From Mediterraneibacter massiliensis (lineage in GTDB: Bacteria > Bacillota > Clostridia > Lachnospirales > Lachnospiraceae), in assembly GCF_001487105.1 (NCBI RefSeq), contig NZ_LN913001.1:237295-301294 (forward strand): a DNA stretch of 64,000 bases. The letters run 5' to 3'. Positions 1 to 9,960 of the stretch are shown here, in pieces; positions within the stretch are counted from its first letter, which is position 1, and the number at the start of each line of letters is the position of its first letter. The notes below the pieces were generated by a model. The model saw nothing but the letters and a program-made list of their open reading frames with translations, searched no databases and was not told the DNA's origin. Made by a program: the position numbers and the translations under genes.

Positions 1-199
1 AAGCAAGAGTTTCTTTTTCGGCTTCCTTTTTTGCCCAGTCCATTAAATCTTGTTCATTGCCTGAAAAGTGTTCTAAAAGAGCATTATATTTTCCCAGTTT
101 TTTATAAATACGAGAAGAGGTTTTTCCGTTATCTTTTCGATAAGATTGTTTGATATAAACATCTTGATTTCCTTTATTTCCGGTAATAGAAACGTACAT
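1..199 (-). mobile_element. IS1634/IS4-family transposase, N-terminal part only (cut by window edge)
   Basis: The minus strand opens at 199 with ATG and reads MYVSITGNKGNQDVYIKQSY and onward for 66 codons without a stop, running off the left edge. The opening is typical of IS1634-group IS4-superfamily transposases. GTTGGAGGAA lies about 8 bases upstream of the start, and a TATAAT-like box is at 228-233 on the minus strand. Only the N-terminus is visible, before any DDE catalytic residue, so integrity cannot be judged. A protein of the same broad family sits at the other end of the window, also on the minus strand; the two visible parts do not overlap and cannot be compared. Confidence 0.75.
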
Positions 200-462
200 C
201 TGATAATTCCTCCAACCCTTTTTCTTTATTATACCACAAATAGTACAAAATAGCACGTATAAAATCATAAAATTTGACAAAAAAATAAGCCTTAAATGGC
301 TTAAATAAAGGGTTTCTAAGGAAAGTTATAAAAATGATGTGTCAAACTCCCGTGAAGAAAGACGATAGAGAAGTAGGGAAGTGGTTCAGTTATGTACAAA
401 GAAGACACATGACCGAACCACTTTTTATGATAGAAAAAATTATAGAAAACAAAGTCAGAAAT
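200..462. other. Intergenic DNA outside the left transposase
   Basis: AT-rich DNA without a credible gene. It must hold the upstream end of the insertion sequence; a TTTGACA-type word occurs at about 276 and, inverted, near 343, either of which could belong to the terminal repeat, but I cannot fix the boundary. A weak hairpin (AAGCC/GGCTT) lies near 289-304. Confidence 0.4.
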
Positions 463-491
463 TTGACGAAAAGCAAAAATTGCGGTATAAT
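463..491 (+). promoter_or_regulatory. Sigma-A promoter of tRNA-Cys
   Basis: TTGACG at 463-468 and TATAAT at 486-491 are separated by exactly 17 bases and lie about 47 bases before the tRNA. This is a near-consensus vegetative promoter. Confidence 0.8.
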
Positions 492-537
492 TTAAAAGCT
501 GTATGAATAGTATATGCAGTATAAACAATCTATTCAA

Positions 538-609
538 GGCGCAGTAGCCAAGCGGTAAGGCGTGGGTCTGCAACACCCTGATTCACCGGTTCAAATCCGG
601 TCTGCGCCT
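538..609 (+). tRNA. tRNA-Cys (GCA)
   Basis: A 72-nt cloverleaf. The acceptor arm GGCGCAG (538-544) pairs with CTGCGCC (602-608), followed by discriminator T, as expected for Cys. The anticodon arm GGGTCTGCAACACCC carries GCA, and the T arm reads CCGGTTCAAATCCGG. The CCA end is not encoded. It has its own consensus promoter upstream. A decayed repeat element begins about 25 bases downstream. Confidence 0.95.
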
Positions 610-632
610 CTTTTGTTGCAGTAAAGTAAGAG

Positions 633-880
633 TATCTCTTTAGATGTGCATCTATAGAAAGAGTTTTATGTTTTTCTTAAACACAGTCTGATAATCTGTT
701 CTGTACAGATTATGCTGTTTTATCCAGTTGCCGGATTATTTTTATTAGCACAGGCGTCAGATGACGCTGTCTGTATCTTCCTCCATACCCACGGAAAGAA
801 ATAAATACTTCTGTTTGGAATTCAGTAGCAGCGCGAAGTGGATTTTTTTAAACAGAAACATAAACTTAAGCGGCCAGGCA
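633..880 (+). repeat. Relic of the Rpn-nuclease element (5' leader plus fragments)
   Basis: Bases 633-739 match the DNA upstream of the Rpn gene at about 18754-18871, including the GATGYGCATC dyad and the TGTACAGAT segment. Bases 761-793 match an internal piece of that gene (about 19483-19516, GATGACGCTGT...ATACCCA). Bases 797-880 match, in inverted orientation, the unit flanking the gene on its right (about 20065-20150). The three pieces are joined directly, so this is a deletion derivative of the 18-20 kb element with no intact reading frame. Confidence 0.75.
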
Positions 881-1022
881 GGCGAGGTTTGCCAGATAAG
901 GTATATTTCTTTCTTGCATGGCTGGATTGTCTTTGGAATATAGTATATAATAAAAAACTCTGAGATGATTTGAAAAGTAACGGCAGCAGTGAGTTTGTAT
1001 ACCGGTGGGGTGTAAGAGATAT

Positions 1023-1796
1023 ATGGACGAAAAGAATAGGGAAAAACTGAAATTCTGGCTGGAAGCAGGACTTGCCTTGCTGTTGGTCCTGACACTTGGT
1101 CTGGCAGGAGCGCGCGGAGTTTTTACAAAGGATGCGCAAGGAAAGTCCGCTAGTATTGAAGCAAAAGAAGAGAACGGACAGGGAGCAGAAGACGAAGAAG
1201 GAGCGGGAAAAGAGCAGAAAGAGAAGAAGGAGACAGCCGAAGAGGTGATCGCAGACGGGCAATATCCGATCATGGGAGAGAGTACGGTCACGGTAAAGCA
1301 GATGGTGTCCTTTTTTGAGCAGTCAGGCGAAGAATATCCGGCAGAGGCGCTTGGCAAAGGGGGAGCACAAAGTATAGAAGCTTTTTGTCAGATGTATTAT
1401 GAGGAAGCTTCTGCAGAAGGCGTGCGTCCGGAGGTGGCATTTGTACAGACCATGAAGGAGACAGGATGGCTTCAGTATGGAGGAGACGCTTCTATAGAAC
1501 AGTTTAATTTTGCGGGGATCGGGACAACGGGGGGCGGTGTGCCGGGGAACTCCTATCCGGATGTAAGGACAGGAATACGCGCTCAGATACAGCATTTGAA
1601 AGCGTACGCTACGGCAGACGCACTGGCACAGGCATGTGTAGACGATCGGTATGAATATGTAAAGAAGGGCTCGGCGCCTTATGTGGAATGGCTTGGGCAG
1701 AAAGAAAATCCGGAAGGAGCAGGATGGGCAACCGGAGAAAATTACGGGTATGATATTGTAGATATGATCAATAAAATGAAAAATATGGAAAACTGA
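1023..1796 (+). CDS. Membrane-anchored glucosaminidase-domain protein
   Basis: A 257-residue protein with a short basic N-terminus, one hydrophobic segment at about residues 12-28, a highly charged Glu/Lys-rich linker (about 35-75), then a domain resembling the mannosyl-glycoprotein endo-beta-N-acetylglucosaminidase family (Pfam 01832): AFVQTMKETGWLQYGG, NFAGIGTTGGG and the DVRTGIRAQIQHLKAYA motif. The likely role is cutting the glycan strands of peptidoglycan outside the membrane. The Glu in MKETG is the expected catalytic acid. I chose ATG 1023 because a GGGGTG-type site precedes it; an in-frame GTG at 1005 is the alternative. Followed by the promoter of the valS leader. Confidence 0.8.
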   Translation: MDEKNREKLKFWLEAGLALLLVLTLGLAGARGVFTKDAQGKSASIEAKEENGQGAEDEEGAGKEQKEKKETAEEVIADGQYPIMGESTVTVKQMVSFFEQSGEEYPAEALGKGGAQSIEAFCQMYYEEASAEGVRPEVAFVQTMKETGWLQYGGDASIEQFNFAGIGTTGGGVPGNSYPDVRTGIRAQIQHLKAYATADALAQACVDDRYEYVKKGSAPYVEWLGQKENPEGAGWATGENYGYDIVDMINKMKNMEN

Positions 1797-1845
1797 TTTT
1801 GGGGAAATTTTAAAGATTCGAAATTCTAAAGATTATCTAAAAATC

Positions 1846-1874
1846 TTGACAAATCAGCCCCGGAAAGATATGAT
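1846..1874 (+). promoter_or_regulatory. Sigma-A promoter of the valS T-box leader
   Basis: TTGACA at 1846-1851 and TATGAT at 1869-1874 with 17-base spacing. It places the transcription start near 1881, just ahead of the T-box. Confidence 0.8.
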
Positions 1875-1919
1875 AGGCATTAGTTAATTATTATTTAACA
1901 ATTTGTTAAAATATAAAGG

Positions 1920-2222
1920 TATTGAGGAAGAGGAGTACGGTATTACTTCCAGACAGAGAGAACTGCCCGGAGGCTGGAAGGCAGTTTTGGAAAAAAGGAT
2001 AGCGGAAAGTAGCTTCTGAACTGGATTTCTGAAAAGAACTATGCAGCAACATGAAAATCTATATAGCAGTATAACATATAGAAGAAACAGTAGGAAATCA
2101 CGTGACAGTCTGCGTTACAGGACTAAGAGAGTATGGATGTACAAAGGAGATTCATATGAATTAAGGTGGTACCGCGGAACTTTTCGCCCTTTACGATATG
2201 TAAAGGGCTTTTCTTATTTTTA
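1920..2222 (+). ncRNA. T-box leader of valS
   Basis: Stem I carries the AGAGAACTGCCCGGAGG apical region (about 1958-1978). The specifier candidate is GTA (Val) at 2009-2011 in the context GCGGAAAGTAGCTTCTGA, which lines up base for base with GCGGAAGATGGCTTTTGA of the metG leader, where ATG occupies the same place. The T-box sequence AAGGTGGTACCGCGG is at 2163-2177, with TGGT able to pair with the uncharged tRNA end. A terminator follows. Uncharged tRNA-Val would favour the antiterminator and read-through into valS. Confidence 0.93.
2186..2220 (+). terminator. T-box regulated terminator before valS
   Basis: GCCCTTTAC (2186-2194) pairs with GTAAAGGGC (2200-2208), followed by TTTTCTTATTTT. Its 5' part competes with the T-box antiterminator. 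Confidence 0.9.
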
Positions 2223-2269
2223 AATGTGAAATTTATGTGAAGGAATGAGAGGATCATAAGGAGGAAGTC

Positions 2270-4918
2270 ATGAGCAGAGAATTGGCAAAAACTTATAACC
2301 CAAAAGAGATTGAGGAAAAGCTGTATGAAAGATGGTGTGAGAATAAATACTTTCATGCAGAGGCAGACAGGAGCAGAAAACCGTTTACAACTGTAATGCC
2401 GCCCCCGAATATTACAGGTAAACTTCATATGGGGCATGCGTTGGACAACACACTGCAGGACATTTTGATCAGATACAAAAGGATGGAAGGGTATAATGCA
2501 CTCTGGATACCGGGAACAGACCATGCGGCAATCTCTACAGAAGTAAAGGTGACGAACCAGTTAAAAGAAGAAGGGATCGATAAGAAAGAACTAGGCAGGG
2601 AAGGTTTTTTAGAGAGGACCTGGCAGTGGAAAGAAGAATATGCGGGGACGATCGAGAATCAGCTGAAGAAGCTGGGAATCTCCTGCGATTGGGACAGAGA
2701 ACGTTTTACAATGGACGAAGGCTGCTCTAAGGCGGTAGAAGAGGTATTTATCAGTCTGTATGAAAAAGGATATATTTATAAAGGCTCCAGAATTATTAAC
2801 TGGTGTCCGAAATGCAAGACTTCTCTTTCGGATGCAGAAGTAGAGCATGAGGAGCAGGAAGGCCACTTCTGGCATATTAAATATCCGATCGTAGGGACAG
2901 AACGTTTCCTGGAGATCGCTACCACCCGACCGGAAACGATGCTAGGTGATACAGCGATCGCGGTACACCCGGATGACGAGAGATATAAAGATATAGTAGG
3001 AAAGAAAGTTCTGCTGCCGCTTGTAAATAAAGAGATACCGATCGTGGCAGACTACTATGTAGATAAAGAGTTCGGAACAGGAGCTGTGAAGATCACACCG
3101 GCTCATGACCCGAATGATTTTGAAGTCGGCAAGCGCCACGGTCTGGAAGAGATCAACATTATGAATGATGACGCCACGATCAATGAAAAGGGCGGGAAAT
3201 ATGCCGGCATGGAACGTTATGAAGCGCGAAAAGCGATTGTAAAGGATCTAAAAGAGCAGGGGTATCTTGTAAAGATCGAACCTCATTCTCATAATGTAGG
3301 GACACATGACCGCTGTGGCACAACCGTGGAACCACTTATCAAACAGCAGTGGTTTGTAAAGATGGACGAATTGGCAAAACCTGCGATAGACGCATTGAAG
3401 AACGGGGAGTTGAAATTTGTTCCGGAACGTTTTGACAAAATCTATCTGCATTGGTTGGAAAATATCAAAGATTGGTGTATTTCCAGACAAATCTGGTGGG
3501 GACACAGAATCCCGGCATATTATTGTGATGACTGCGGAGAATTTGTAGTGGCAAGAGAAATGCCGGAGAAATGTCCGCATTGTGGATGTACACACTTTAC
3601 ACAGGATGAAGACACGCTGGATACATGGTTTTCTTCCGCGTTATGGCCGTTTTCTACTCTTGGCTGGCCGGATAAAACAGAGGATCTGGATTATTTCTAT
3701 CCGACAGATGTGCTGGTGACTGGTTATGACATTATCTTTTTCTGGGTGATCCGTATGGTATTTTCAGGGTATGCTCATACTGGAAAATCTCCGTTCCACA
3801 CGGTACTGATCCATGGACTTGTCAGAGATTCCCAGGGGAGAAAGATGAGTAAATCCCTTGGCAATGGAATCGATCCGCTGGAAATCATCGATCAATACGG
3901 CGCTGACGCACTGCGTCTGACATTGGTTACGGGGAATGCGCCCGGAAACGATATGCGTTTCTATACAGAGAGAGTAGAGGCGAGCAGAAACTTTGCGAAT
4001 AAAGTATGGAATGCATCTCGGTTTATCTTGATGAATATAGAAAATGAAAATCTGAAAAAACCAGAGGAGTCTGCTCTTACGCTGGCAGATAAATGGATAT
4101 TGTCCTCTGTCAATACCCTGGCAAAAGACGTGACAGAGAATATGGATAAATTTGAGTTGGGGATCGCAGTACAGAAAGTCTATGATTTCATCTGGGATGA
4201 ATTCTGCGACTGGTATATCGAGATGGCGAAGTTCCGCATCTATCATAAAGAAGAAGATCCGGAAGCTGCGAACGCGGCACTTTGGACACTGAAGACGGTC
4301 CTGGGACAGGCGCTGAAGATGCTGCATCCGTTCATGCCGTTTGTGACAGAGGAGATCTATGAGGCACTCGTGCCGGAAGAAGAATCTCTGATGATGTCTT
4401 CTTGGCCGGTTTATACAGAGGAGAGAGTTTACAGAGAAGCAGAGCGTGTTGTCGGGCATATGAAGGAGATCGTGCGGGGGATCAGAAATATCCGCGCGGA
4501 GATGAACGTAGAGAACAGCAGAAAGACAAAAGTATATATTGTCACAGAAGATGCGAAGCTGCAAGAAGGCTTTGGATCCCTTACAGATGCGGTAAAACCG
4601 CTTATGAACGCAGCGGAGATATTTATAGCAGGAGAAAAACCGGCTCTTTCTGACGATGCCGTTTCGGTCGTTGTGCCGGACGCAGTCACGTATTTACCAT
4701 TGGAAGATCTGGTGGACTTTGAGCAGGAGAGAGAACGTCTGGAAAAAGAAGAAGAAAAGCTGAAAAAAGAAATTAAAAGAGCCCAAGGCATGCTTTCAAA
4801 TGAAAAATTTGTAAACAAGGCGCCTCAGGCGAAGGTAGAAGAAGAGCGTAAGAAACTGGAAAAATACACACAGATGCTTACCCAGGTACAGGAGAGAATG
4901 GCAGGATTAAAGAAGTAG
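2270..4918 (+). CDS. valS: Valyl-tRNA synthetase
   Basis: An 882-residue class Ia synthetase that charges tRNA-Val in the cytoplasm. The HIGH-type motif appears in [15 protein letters not shown] (about 44-58), the KMSKS loop at about 524-528, and a zinc-binding CDDCGEF...CPHCGC knuckle precedes the catalytic half. The editing (CP1) domain includes [12 protein letters not shown] and [19 protein letters not shown]. The C-terminus (about 810-882) is the coiled-coil tRNA-binding arm typical of ValRS. Full length for the family. Start ATG 2270 follows AAGGAGGAAGTC. Controlled by the Val T-box directly upstream. The LtaS-like gene follows after 16 bases and may be cotranscribed. Confidence 0.97.
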   Translation: MSRELAKTYNPKEIEEKLYERWCENKYFHAEADRSRKPFTTVMPPPNITGKLHMGHALDNTLQDILIRYKRMEGYNALWIPGTDHAAISTEVKVTNQLKEEGIDKKELGREGFLERTWQWKEEYAGTIENQLKKLGISCDWDRERFTMDEGCSKAVEEVFISLYEKGYIYKGSRIINWCPKCKTSLSDAEVEHEEQEGHFWHIKYPIVGTERFLEIATTRPETMLGDTAIAVHPDDERYKDIVGKKVLLPLVNKEIPIVADYYVDKEFGTGAVKITPAHDPNDFEVGKRHGLEEINIMNDDATINEKGGKYAGMERYEARKAIVKDLKEQGYLVKIEPHSHNVGTHDRCGTTVEPLIKQQWFVKMDELAKPAIDALKNGELKFVPERFDKIYLHWLENIKDWCISRQIWWGHRIPAYYCDDCGEFVVAREMPEKCPHCGCTHFTQDEDTLDTWFSSALWPFSTLGWPDKTEDLDYFYPTDVLVTGYDIIFFWVIRMVFSGYAHTGKSPFHTVLIHGLVRDSQGRKMSKSLGNGIDPLEIIDQYGADALRLTLVTGNAPGNDMRFYTERVEASRNFANKVWNASRFILMNIENENLKKPEESALTLADKWILSSVNTLAKDVTENMDKFELGIAVQKVYDFIWDEFCDWYIEMAKFRIYHKEEDPEAANAALWTLKTVLGQALKMLHPFMPFVTEEIYEALVPEEESLMMSSWPVYTEERVYREAERVVGHMKEIVRGIRNIRAEMNVENSRKTKVYIVTEDAKLQEGFGSLTDAVKPLMNAAEIFIAGEKPALSDDAVSVVVPDAVTYLPLEDLVDFEQERERLEKEEEKLKKEIKRAQGMLSNEKFVNKAPQAKVEEERKKLEKYTQMLTQVQERMAGLKK

Positions 4919-4934
4919 AGAAAAGAGGTCATAC

Positions 4935-7145
4935 ATGAAACGCATTCAAATCAAGAAGCCGGATGTGAAAGGATTTTTTGAAAAAATCAAAAGTCTGAAA
5001 AAAGAAGATATAAAAAGGCACTGGAAAGAACGCAGAGAACGGCGGCAGAAAATACTGGAGGAACGCAGAAACGGTAAATTCGCAAAGAAAATGCAGCCGG
5101 TTTATAAAATGATGGATAGATTTTCCCTGCCGCTCCACTATGTGCTGGCATGTATTTTGAACTTTTTTATCGAAGTTATATCCAGGCACTCGTTTTTTGA
5201 GGCGTGGGAATACTTCACGGGTTCACCGAAGGTATTCTTTTTCAATGCGTTTCTGATATTTGCTACCTTTTCTATTGTATATCTGGTCAGAAGGCGTCTG
5301 TTTGCCCGGATACTTTTAAGTGTATTCTGGCTGTTTCTGGGGACCTGCAATGGATATTTGCTTTTAAAAAGAGTGACGCCGTTTAATGCACAGGATCTTA
5401 AAGTACTGTCCGACGCACTGTCATTGACGGGAAATTATTTTAATACATTTGAGCTGATTCTTTTGATCGTGGGGATTGGGGCGGTCGTGCTCTGGATTAT
5501 TTCCATGTGGAGGAGAGGCGGCCAGTATACGGGGAAGATGCATCGTCTATTAGCTCTAGTAGGCGTTGTATTTTGGCTTGGCGCCTATGTGCTTCTGACG
5601 AATCTCGCGATCGACAAAAGAGTGGTTTCTAATTATTTTGGCAATATTGCTTTTGCCTATGAGGATTATGGATTTCCTTATTGCTTCACGGCAAGTATTT
5701 TTAACACGGGTATTTCAAAACCCTCCGGTTATAGTGAAGAAAACATGCAAAAGATCAGTGAGCATGGAGAGATTACAAAGAGTGAGACTGGCAGAAGTGA
5801 GGAACAACTGCCGAATATTTTGTTTGTGCAGCTGGAATCTTTCTTTGATCCCACAGAAGTAGAGTGGCTGCAGTTTTCAGAAGATCCTATCCCCAATTTA
5901 AGAAAAATGTTTAGTGAATATTCCAGCGGATATTTTAAAGCGCCGTCGGTGGGAGCTGGAACAGCAAATACAGAATTTGAAGTACTCACAGGAATGAGCA
6001 TGCGTTTCTTTGGACCGGGAGAATATCCATATAAGACGTACGCAAAGACAAAGACATTGGAGAGTGCTGCCACGGCTCTGACAGATCTCGGATATGGGGC
6101 GGAGGCGCTGCATAATAACGGCGGTAATTTCTACAGTCGCGCGCAGGTGTTCAACCATATGGGATTTGATCATTTTACGAGCAAGGAATTTATGAATATA
6201 CTGCAGACGACTCCAAACGGATGGGCGACAGACGATATTCTTGTGCCCAATATCATGGAGTCCATGGATACGACAGAGGGGCAGGATTTTGTCTTTACGA
6301 TCAGTGTGCAGGGACATGGAGAATATCCGACAGAGAAAAAGATCGAGGATCCGGAGATCGTCGTCAGCGGTGTGGAAGATGAAGGCGAACGCAATGCTTG
6401 GGAGTACTATGTAAATATGGTGTATGAGATGGATGCGTTTGCGGGCGAACTCATTCAGGCAATAGAAGAACGAGATGAGCCTACTGTAGTGGTCTTCTAT
6501 GGAGATCATCTGCCGACTATGGGACTGGAGGCAAAAGATTTAAAAGGCAAATATCTGTACAATACAAATTATGTCATTTGGGATAACATCGGGCTGGAGA
6601 AGCAAGACATGAATCTGGCGGCATATCAGATCATGGCAGAGGTGTTCGAACGTCTGGATATCCATTCCGGCACTGTGTTTAATTACCATCAGGAGAGACG
6701 ACAGACGAAAAATTATTTGGCAGATCTGGAACTTTTGCAGTATGACTTGCTTTACGGAGAACAATATGTATATGAAGACAGCGGCTGTCCGATCACAGAA
6801 GGGCATATGGTAATGGGCGTCAAAGATGCGTCGATCACAGAGATCGTGGAGCAGCTGGACGGAACGTACAGTATATATGGAGAGAACTTTACAAAACAAA
6901 GTAAGATTTATATCAATGATGAAAAGCAAGACGGTATTTTCCTGAATAATACAAGAATTGACCTAAAAGACTCTGAACTAGAAGCTGGTGATATTATCAA
7001 AGTAGATCAAGTCGGCTCCAGCAATACGATTTTCAGGGAATCGGCAGAATATAAATATCAGGATGGAAAACTTACAGAACTTCCGAAAGCAGAGGATGCT
7101 GTAGAGACAGGAAGAAATGCGTTTGTAGATAAGGAAACGGAATAG
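4935..7145 (+). CDS. LtaS-like phosphoglycerol transferase / sulfatase-family membrane protein
   Basis: A 736-residue protein. A very basic N-terminus of about 60 residues precedes several membrane segments (about 65-240), then an extracellular alkaline-phosphatase/sulfatase fold from NILFVQLESFFDP (about 294). AGTANTEFEVLTG contains the presumed catalytic threonine, and the metal-site motif YGDHLPTMG lies near residue 521. The family makes polyglycerolphosphate or decorates surface polymers by moving phosphoglycerol from phosphatidylglycerol. After the catalytic domain there is an extra segment (about 620-690) with the look of a small beta domain (YSIYGENFTKQSKIYIND), not part of minimal LtaS. 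folC starts 5 bases after the stop. Exact polymer not determinable. Confidence 0.82.
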   Translation: MKRIQIKKPDVKGFFEKIKSLKKEDIKRHWKERRERRQKILEERRNGKFAKKMQPVYKMMDRFSLPLHYVLACILNFFIEVISRHSFFEAWEYFTGSPKVFFFNAFLIFATFSIVYLVRRRLFARILLSVFWLFLGTCNGYLLLKRVTPFNAQDLKVLSDALSLTGNYFNTFELILLIVGIGAVVLWIISMWRRGGQYTGKMHRLLALVGVVFWLGAYVLLTNLAIDKRVVSNYFGNIAFAYEDYGFPYCFTASIFNTGISKPSGYSEENMQKISEHGEITKSETGRSEEQLPNILFVQLESFFDPTEVEWLQFSEDPIPNLRKMFSEYSSGYFKAPSVGAGTANTEFEVLTGMSMRFFGPGEYPYKTYAKTKTLESAATALTDLGYGAEALHNNGGNFYSRAQVFNHMGFDHFTSKEFMNILQTTPNGWATDDILVPNIMESMDTTEGQDFVFTISVQGHGEYPTEKKIEDPEIVVSGVEDEGERNAWEYYVNMVYEMDAFAGELIQAIEERDEPTVVVFYGDHLPTMGLEAKDLKGKYLYNTNYVIWDNIGLEKQDMNLAAYQIMAEVFERLDIHSGTVFNYHQERRQTKNYLADLELLQYDLLYGEQYVYEDSGCPITEGHMVMGVKDASITEIVEQLDGTYSIYGENFTKQSKIYINDEKQDGIFLNNTRIDLKDSELEAGDIIKVDQVGSSNTIFRESAEYKYQDGKLTELPKAEDAVETGRNAFVDKETE

Positions 7146-7150
7146 ATACA

Positions 7151-8428
7151 ATGACATATGAGGAAGCAATAGGGTATATTTTAGACATACCGAAATTTAC
7201 AAAGAAAAATACACTGCTGCATACAGAACAATTTCTTGCGGAACTGGGTGACCCACAGGAAAAGATGAAAGTGATCCATGTGGCTGGGACAAACGGAAAA
7301 GGATCTGTATGTGCTTATGTAAACGCTATGCTTCTAAGCGAGGGAAAAACAGTGGGTCTGTTCACCTCTCCACATCTTATAAAGATGAACGAGAGGATCG
7401 TGATAAACGGCTGCGAAATAACAGATGAGGAATTTGCGGCAGTTTTTGAAGAAGTATTAAGAACGGTCAGACAGATGGAAGAAAAAGGGGCGCCCCATCC
7501 GACATTTTTCGAATTTTTGTTTGGAATGGCGGCTCTTGCCTTTGCCAAAGCAGGCGTCGAGTATGCGGTCACAGAGACAGGGCTTGGAGGCAGACTAGAT
7601 GCGACGAATGTAGTAAAACATCCAGTTTTGACAGTGCTTACTTCTATTGGCATGGATCATATGGAATATCTGGGGAATACATTGGGACAGATTGCGGCGG
7701 AAAAGGCGGGGATCATAAAACCAGGTGTTCCGGTCTTTTTTGCGGAAGGAAAGACAGAAAGCAATATAGTTATTGAAAAACATGCGAAAAAAATGGGCTG
7801 TCCATGTAAAAAAATAGGGAAAAGTGCGTACGAAATTCTTGCAATTACAGGGAAATATATTGCTTTTTCCTGTTCAAATGCGTATTATGGAAATACCACA
7901 TGGAATCTTGGAAATATCGGGATTTATCAGGTGGAGAATGCTATGCTTGCGTTGGAGGCTATGCGCTTTTTGTTTGGCGCCGAAGGGCATCCTGACAGGT
8001 GGAGGAAGGCACTTGCCGCGCTGCGCCGTGCAGGCAGGATGGAGGAAATCTTTCCGGACTTTTATATTGATGGGGCACATAACACAAGCGCAGTAGAAGG
8101 TTTCGCGGCAAGTGTGCCCAAAACAGAGAAGAAGATCATTTTGTTTTCTGCCGTACAGGAGAAAGCGTATGAAGAAATGATACATATCCTCTGCGCAGAA
8201 GTGCCGTCTGATTTCTATATGGTAACAGCGATCAATAACACACGGGCAGTCCGTCCGGAGGTACTAAGGGATATTTTTAGGAAATATACGGACAGGCCGG
8301 TCATTATGAAGGAGACGATCGAGGAAGCGATTTCTTATTTAAGAGTACACCGCAAAGGACATACCGTCTATTGTCTGGGCTCACTTTATCTGGCCGGTGA
8401 GATAAAAGCGTTGATGCAGGAGGTCTAA
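7151..8428 (+). CDS. folC: Folylpolyglutamate synthase / dihydrofolate synthase
   Basis: A 425-residue Mur-ligase-type enzyme that adds glutamate to folates (and probably to dihydropteroate). The ATP-binding loop is in VAGTNGKGSVCAYV (about 41-54), followed by FTSPHL, the ETGLGGRLDATN motif, GMDHMEYLG, and the C-terminal DGAHN motif that binds the substrate side. Normal length. The start ATG 7151 is only 5 bases after the upstream stop, and the 44-codon gene at 8433 begins 4 bases after its stop, so the three are probably one transcript. Confidence 0.94.
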   Translation: MTYEEAIGYILDIPKFTKKNTLLHTEQFLAELGDPQEKMKVIHVAGTNGKGSVCAYVNAMLLSEGKTVGLFTSPHLIKMNERIVINGCEITDEEFAAVFEEVLRTVRQMEEKGAPHPTFFEFLFGMAALAFAKAGVEYAVTETGLGGRLDATNVVKHPVLTVLTSIGMDHMEYLGNTLGQIAAEKAGIIKPGVPVFFAEGKTESNIVIEKHAKKMGCPCKKIGKSAYEILAITGKYIAFSCSNAYYGNTTWNLGNIGIYQVENAMLALEAMRFLFGAEGHPDRWRKALAALRRAGRMEEIFPDFYIDGAHNTSAVEGFAASVPKTEKKIILFSAVQEKAYEEMIHILCAEVPSDFYMVTAINNTRAVRPEVLRDIFRKYTDRPVIMKETIEEAISYLRVHRKGHTVYCLGSLYLAGEIKALMQEV

Positions 8429-8432
8429 GTGT

Positions 8433-8567
8433 ATGTTGGATTATGAAGAAGAACTAAAGAAATTCAAGCCAAGTCTGGAAGTCGAAGATATTGAAGGGGC
8501 TGTCTACCAGGAGGATCTGTCGGACATGACGGACCTTTTAAGAGAAGTGATGGATCAGACGAAGTAA
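8433..8567 (+). CDS. Small acidic protein of unknown function (44 aa)
   Basis: ATG 8433 follows AGGAGG with a normal 8-base spacer and opens a 44-codon frame ending at TAA 8567. The product is acidic and helix-prone (starts MLDYEEELKKFKPSLEVEDI), with no membrane segment or cysteine. It sits between folC and a TPR gene with tight spacing on both sides, and the strong ribosome binding site argues for translation. I do not recognise a family and give no function. Confidence 0.6.
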   Translation: MLDYEEELKKFKPSLEVEDIEGAVYQEDLSDMTDLLREVMDQTK

Positions 8568-8589
8568 AGAAAGATTATGGTGAGTATAA

Positions 8590-9942
8590 ATGGATTATAC
8601 GAAGAAGATCATATATCAGTCGAATTACTGGTATAATGACGGTCTCAAGAAAGCACAGATACGGGATATGTCCGGCGCTGTTGTTTCTCTGCGCAGAAGT
8701 CTGCAGTATAACAGGGGGAATATCGCGGCACGCAATCTTTTAGGTCTTGTGTATTATGGAAGGGGAGAAGTAGCAGAAGGGCTGGTAGAGTGGATTATCA
8801 GCAAGAATTTAAAGCCCCATGATAATATAGCCAATTATTTTATCAATAAGGTACAAAATTCGGCCAGCAGGCTGGAGACGATCAACCAGGCGGTGAAAAA
8901 ATATAATCAGTGTCTGGCATATTGCGCGCAAAACGGAGAGGATCTGGCAGTGATCCAGCTTAAAAAGGTGATCCTTGATCATCCTTCTTTTTTAAAGGCG
9001 TATCAGTTGCTTGCGCTGCTTTATCTGCATACAGAGCAGTATGCGAAGGCGAGGCAGATACTGAAAACAGCACGGAAGCTGGATACAACGAACGAGATGA
9101 CACTGCGGTACATCCATGAGCTGATGACAGTGAAAGGCAAAAAGAGCAGAAAAAAAGAAAAAAGCAAAAAAGGAGAAGCAGTCGAGTATCATCTGGGAAA
9201 TGAAACGATCATACAGCCCAAAAATTCAGCCGTCAGGGAATTGGCAGGACATTTTACGGTTATGAACATATTAGTAGGAGCGGCGATCGGAGCAGCGATC
9301 GTGTGGTTTTTGGTCGCACCTGCAGTAAATCAATCGAAAACTGCTGCGCATAATAAGGAGATACTGGAATACAGTGAGAAGATCCATTCGCTGGAATCTC
9401 AGGCGAGCGCGCTGCAGAAAACATTAGACAATTATAGGATCTCCGGAGAAAATGCAGAAAAGGACGTCCAGACAGCTGAACAGACAAAGGAAAGCTATGA
9501 AAATCTGCTGGCAGCATCTTCACAGTATGATTCCGGCAGTTATTCAGAGGATGTGATCGCAGATACGCTGATCAATGTGAACAGGGATGTTTTAGGAGAA
9601 GGCGCCCAGGCGAGGTTCGATGAAATGACGGGAAATATATATCCGACAGCGTGCGATATCAAATACAGCGCGGGAAATGAATCTCTGGAAGTCGCTAATT
9701 ACGAGAATGCGGTCACACAGTTGAGTGCAGTCGTAAAAATGAATGAATCCTATGATGACGGGGGAGCGCTTTTGAATCTGGGGCTTGCTTATATGGGAAA
9801 CGGCGATAATGACAATGCGATCATCTATCTGAAGCGTCTGATCGAATTGTTCCCGGATACAGAGAAAGCGGCGCAGGCGCAGACGAATCTGGATACGATT
9901 TCCAGTCAGCAGGCGTCTGAAAACCAAAATACAGAAGAATAG
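8590..9942 (+). CDS. Tetratricopeptide-repeat membrane protein
   Basis: A 450-residue protein. The N-terminal half (about 1-180) has helical TPR-type repeats (SLRRSLQYNRGNIAARNLLGLVYYGRG and similar). A Lys-rich stretch (about 181-200) leads to one membrane helix (about 222-242). After it come a coiled coil (about 255-310) and further TPR-like repeats (GALLNLGLAYMGNGDNDNAI) at the C-terminus. Both ends therefore look like protein-binding scaffolds on opposite sides of the membrane. A partner cannot be inferred. A terminator follows before spoIIAA. Confidence 0.7.
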   Translation: MDYTKKIIYQSNYWYNDGLKKAQIRDMSGAVVSLRRSLQYNRGNIAARNLLGLVYYGRGEVAEGLVEWIISKNLKPHDNIANYFINKVQNSASRLETINQAVKKYNQCLAYCAQNGEDLAVIQLKKVILDHPSFLKAYQLLALLYLHTEQYAKARQILKTARKLDTTNEMTLRYIHELMTVKGKKSRKKEKSKKGEAVEYHLGNETIIQPKNSAVRELAGHFTVMNILVGAAIGAAIVWFLVAPAVNQSKTAAHNKEILEYSEKIHSLESQASALQKTLDNYRISGENAEKDVQTAEQTKESYENLLAASSQYDSGSYSEDVIADTLINVNRDVLGEGAQARFDEMTGNIYPTACDIKYSAGNESLEVANYENAVTQLSAVVKMNESYDDGGALLNLGLAYMGNGDNDNAIIYLKRLIELFPDTEKAAQAQTNLDTISSQQASENQNTEE

Positions 9943-9960
9943 ATACATGTAACAAAAGTA

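Noticed and set aside
538..1000. Integration site of a genomic island at tRNA-Cys
   Set aside because: No integrase gene and no second copy of the tRNA 3' end was found in the window; the downstream DNA is a relic of the repeat element only.
2041..2223. 60-codon frame starting MQQHENLYSS
   Set aside because: It lies wholly within the valS T-box, covers the T-box motif and terminator, and has no ribosome site.
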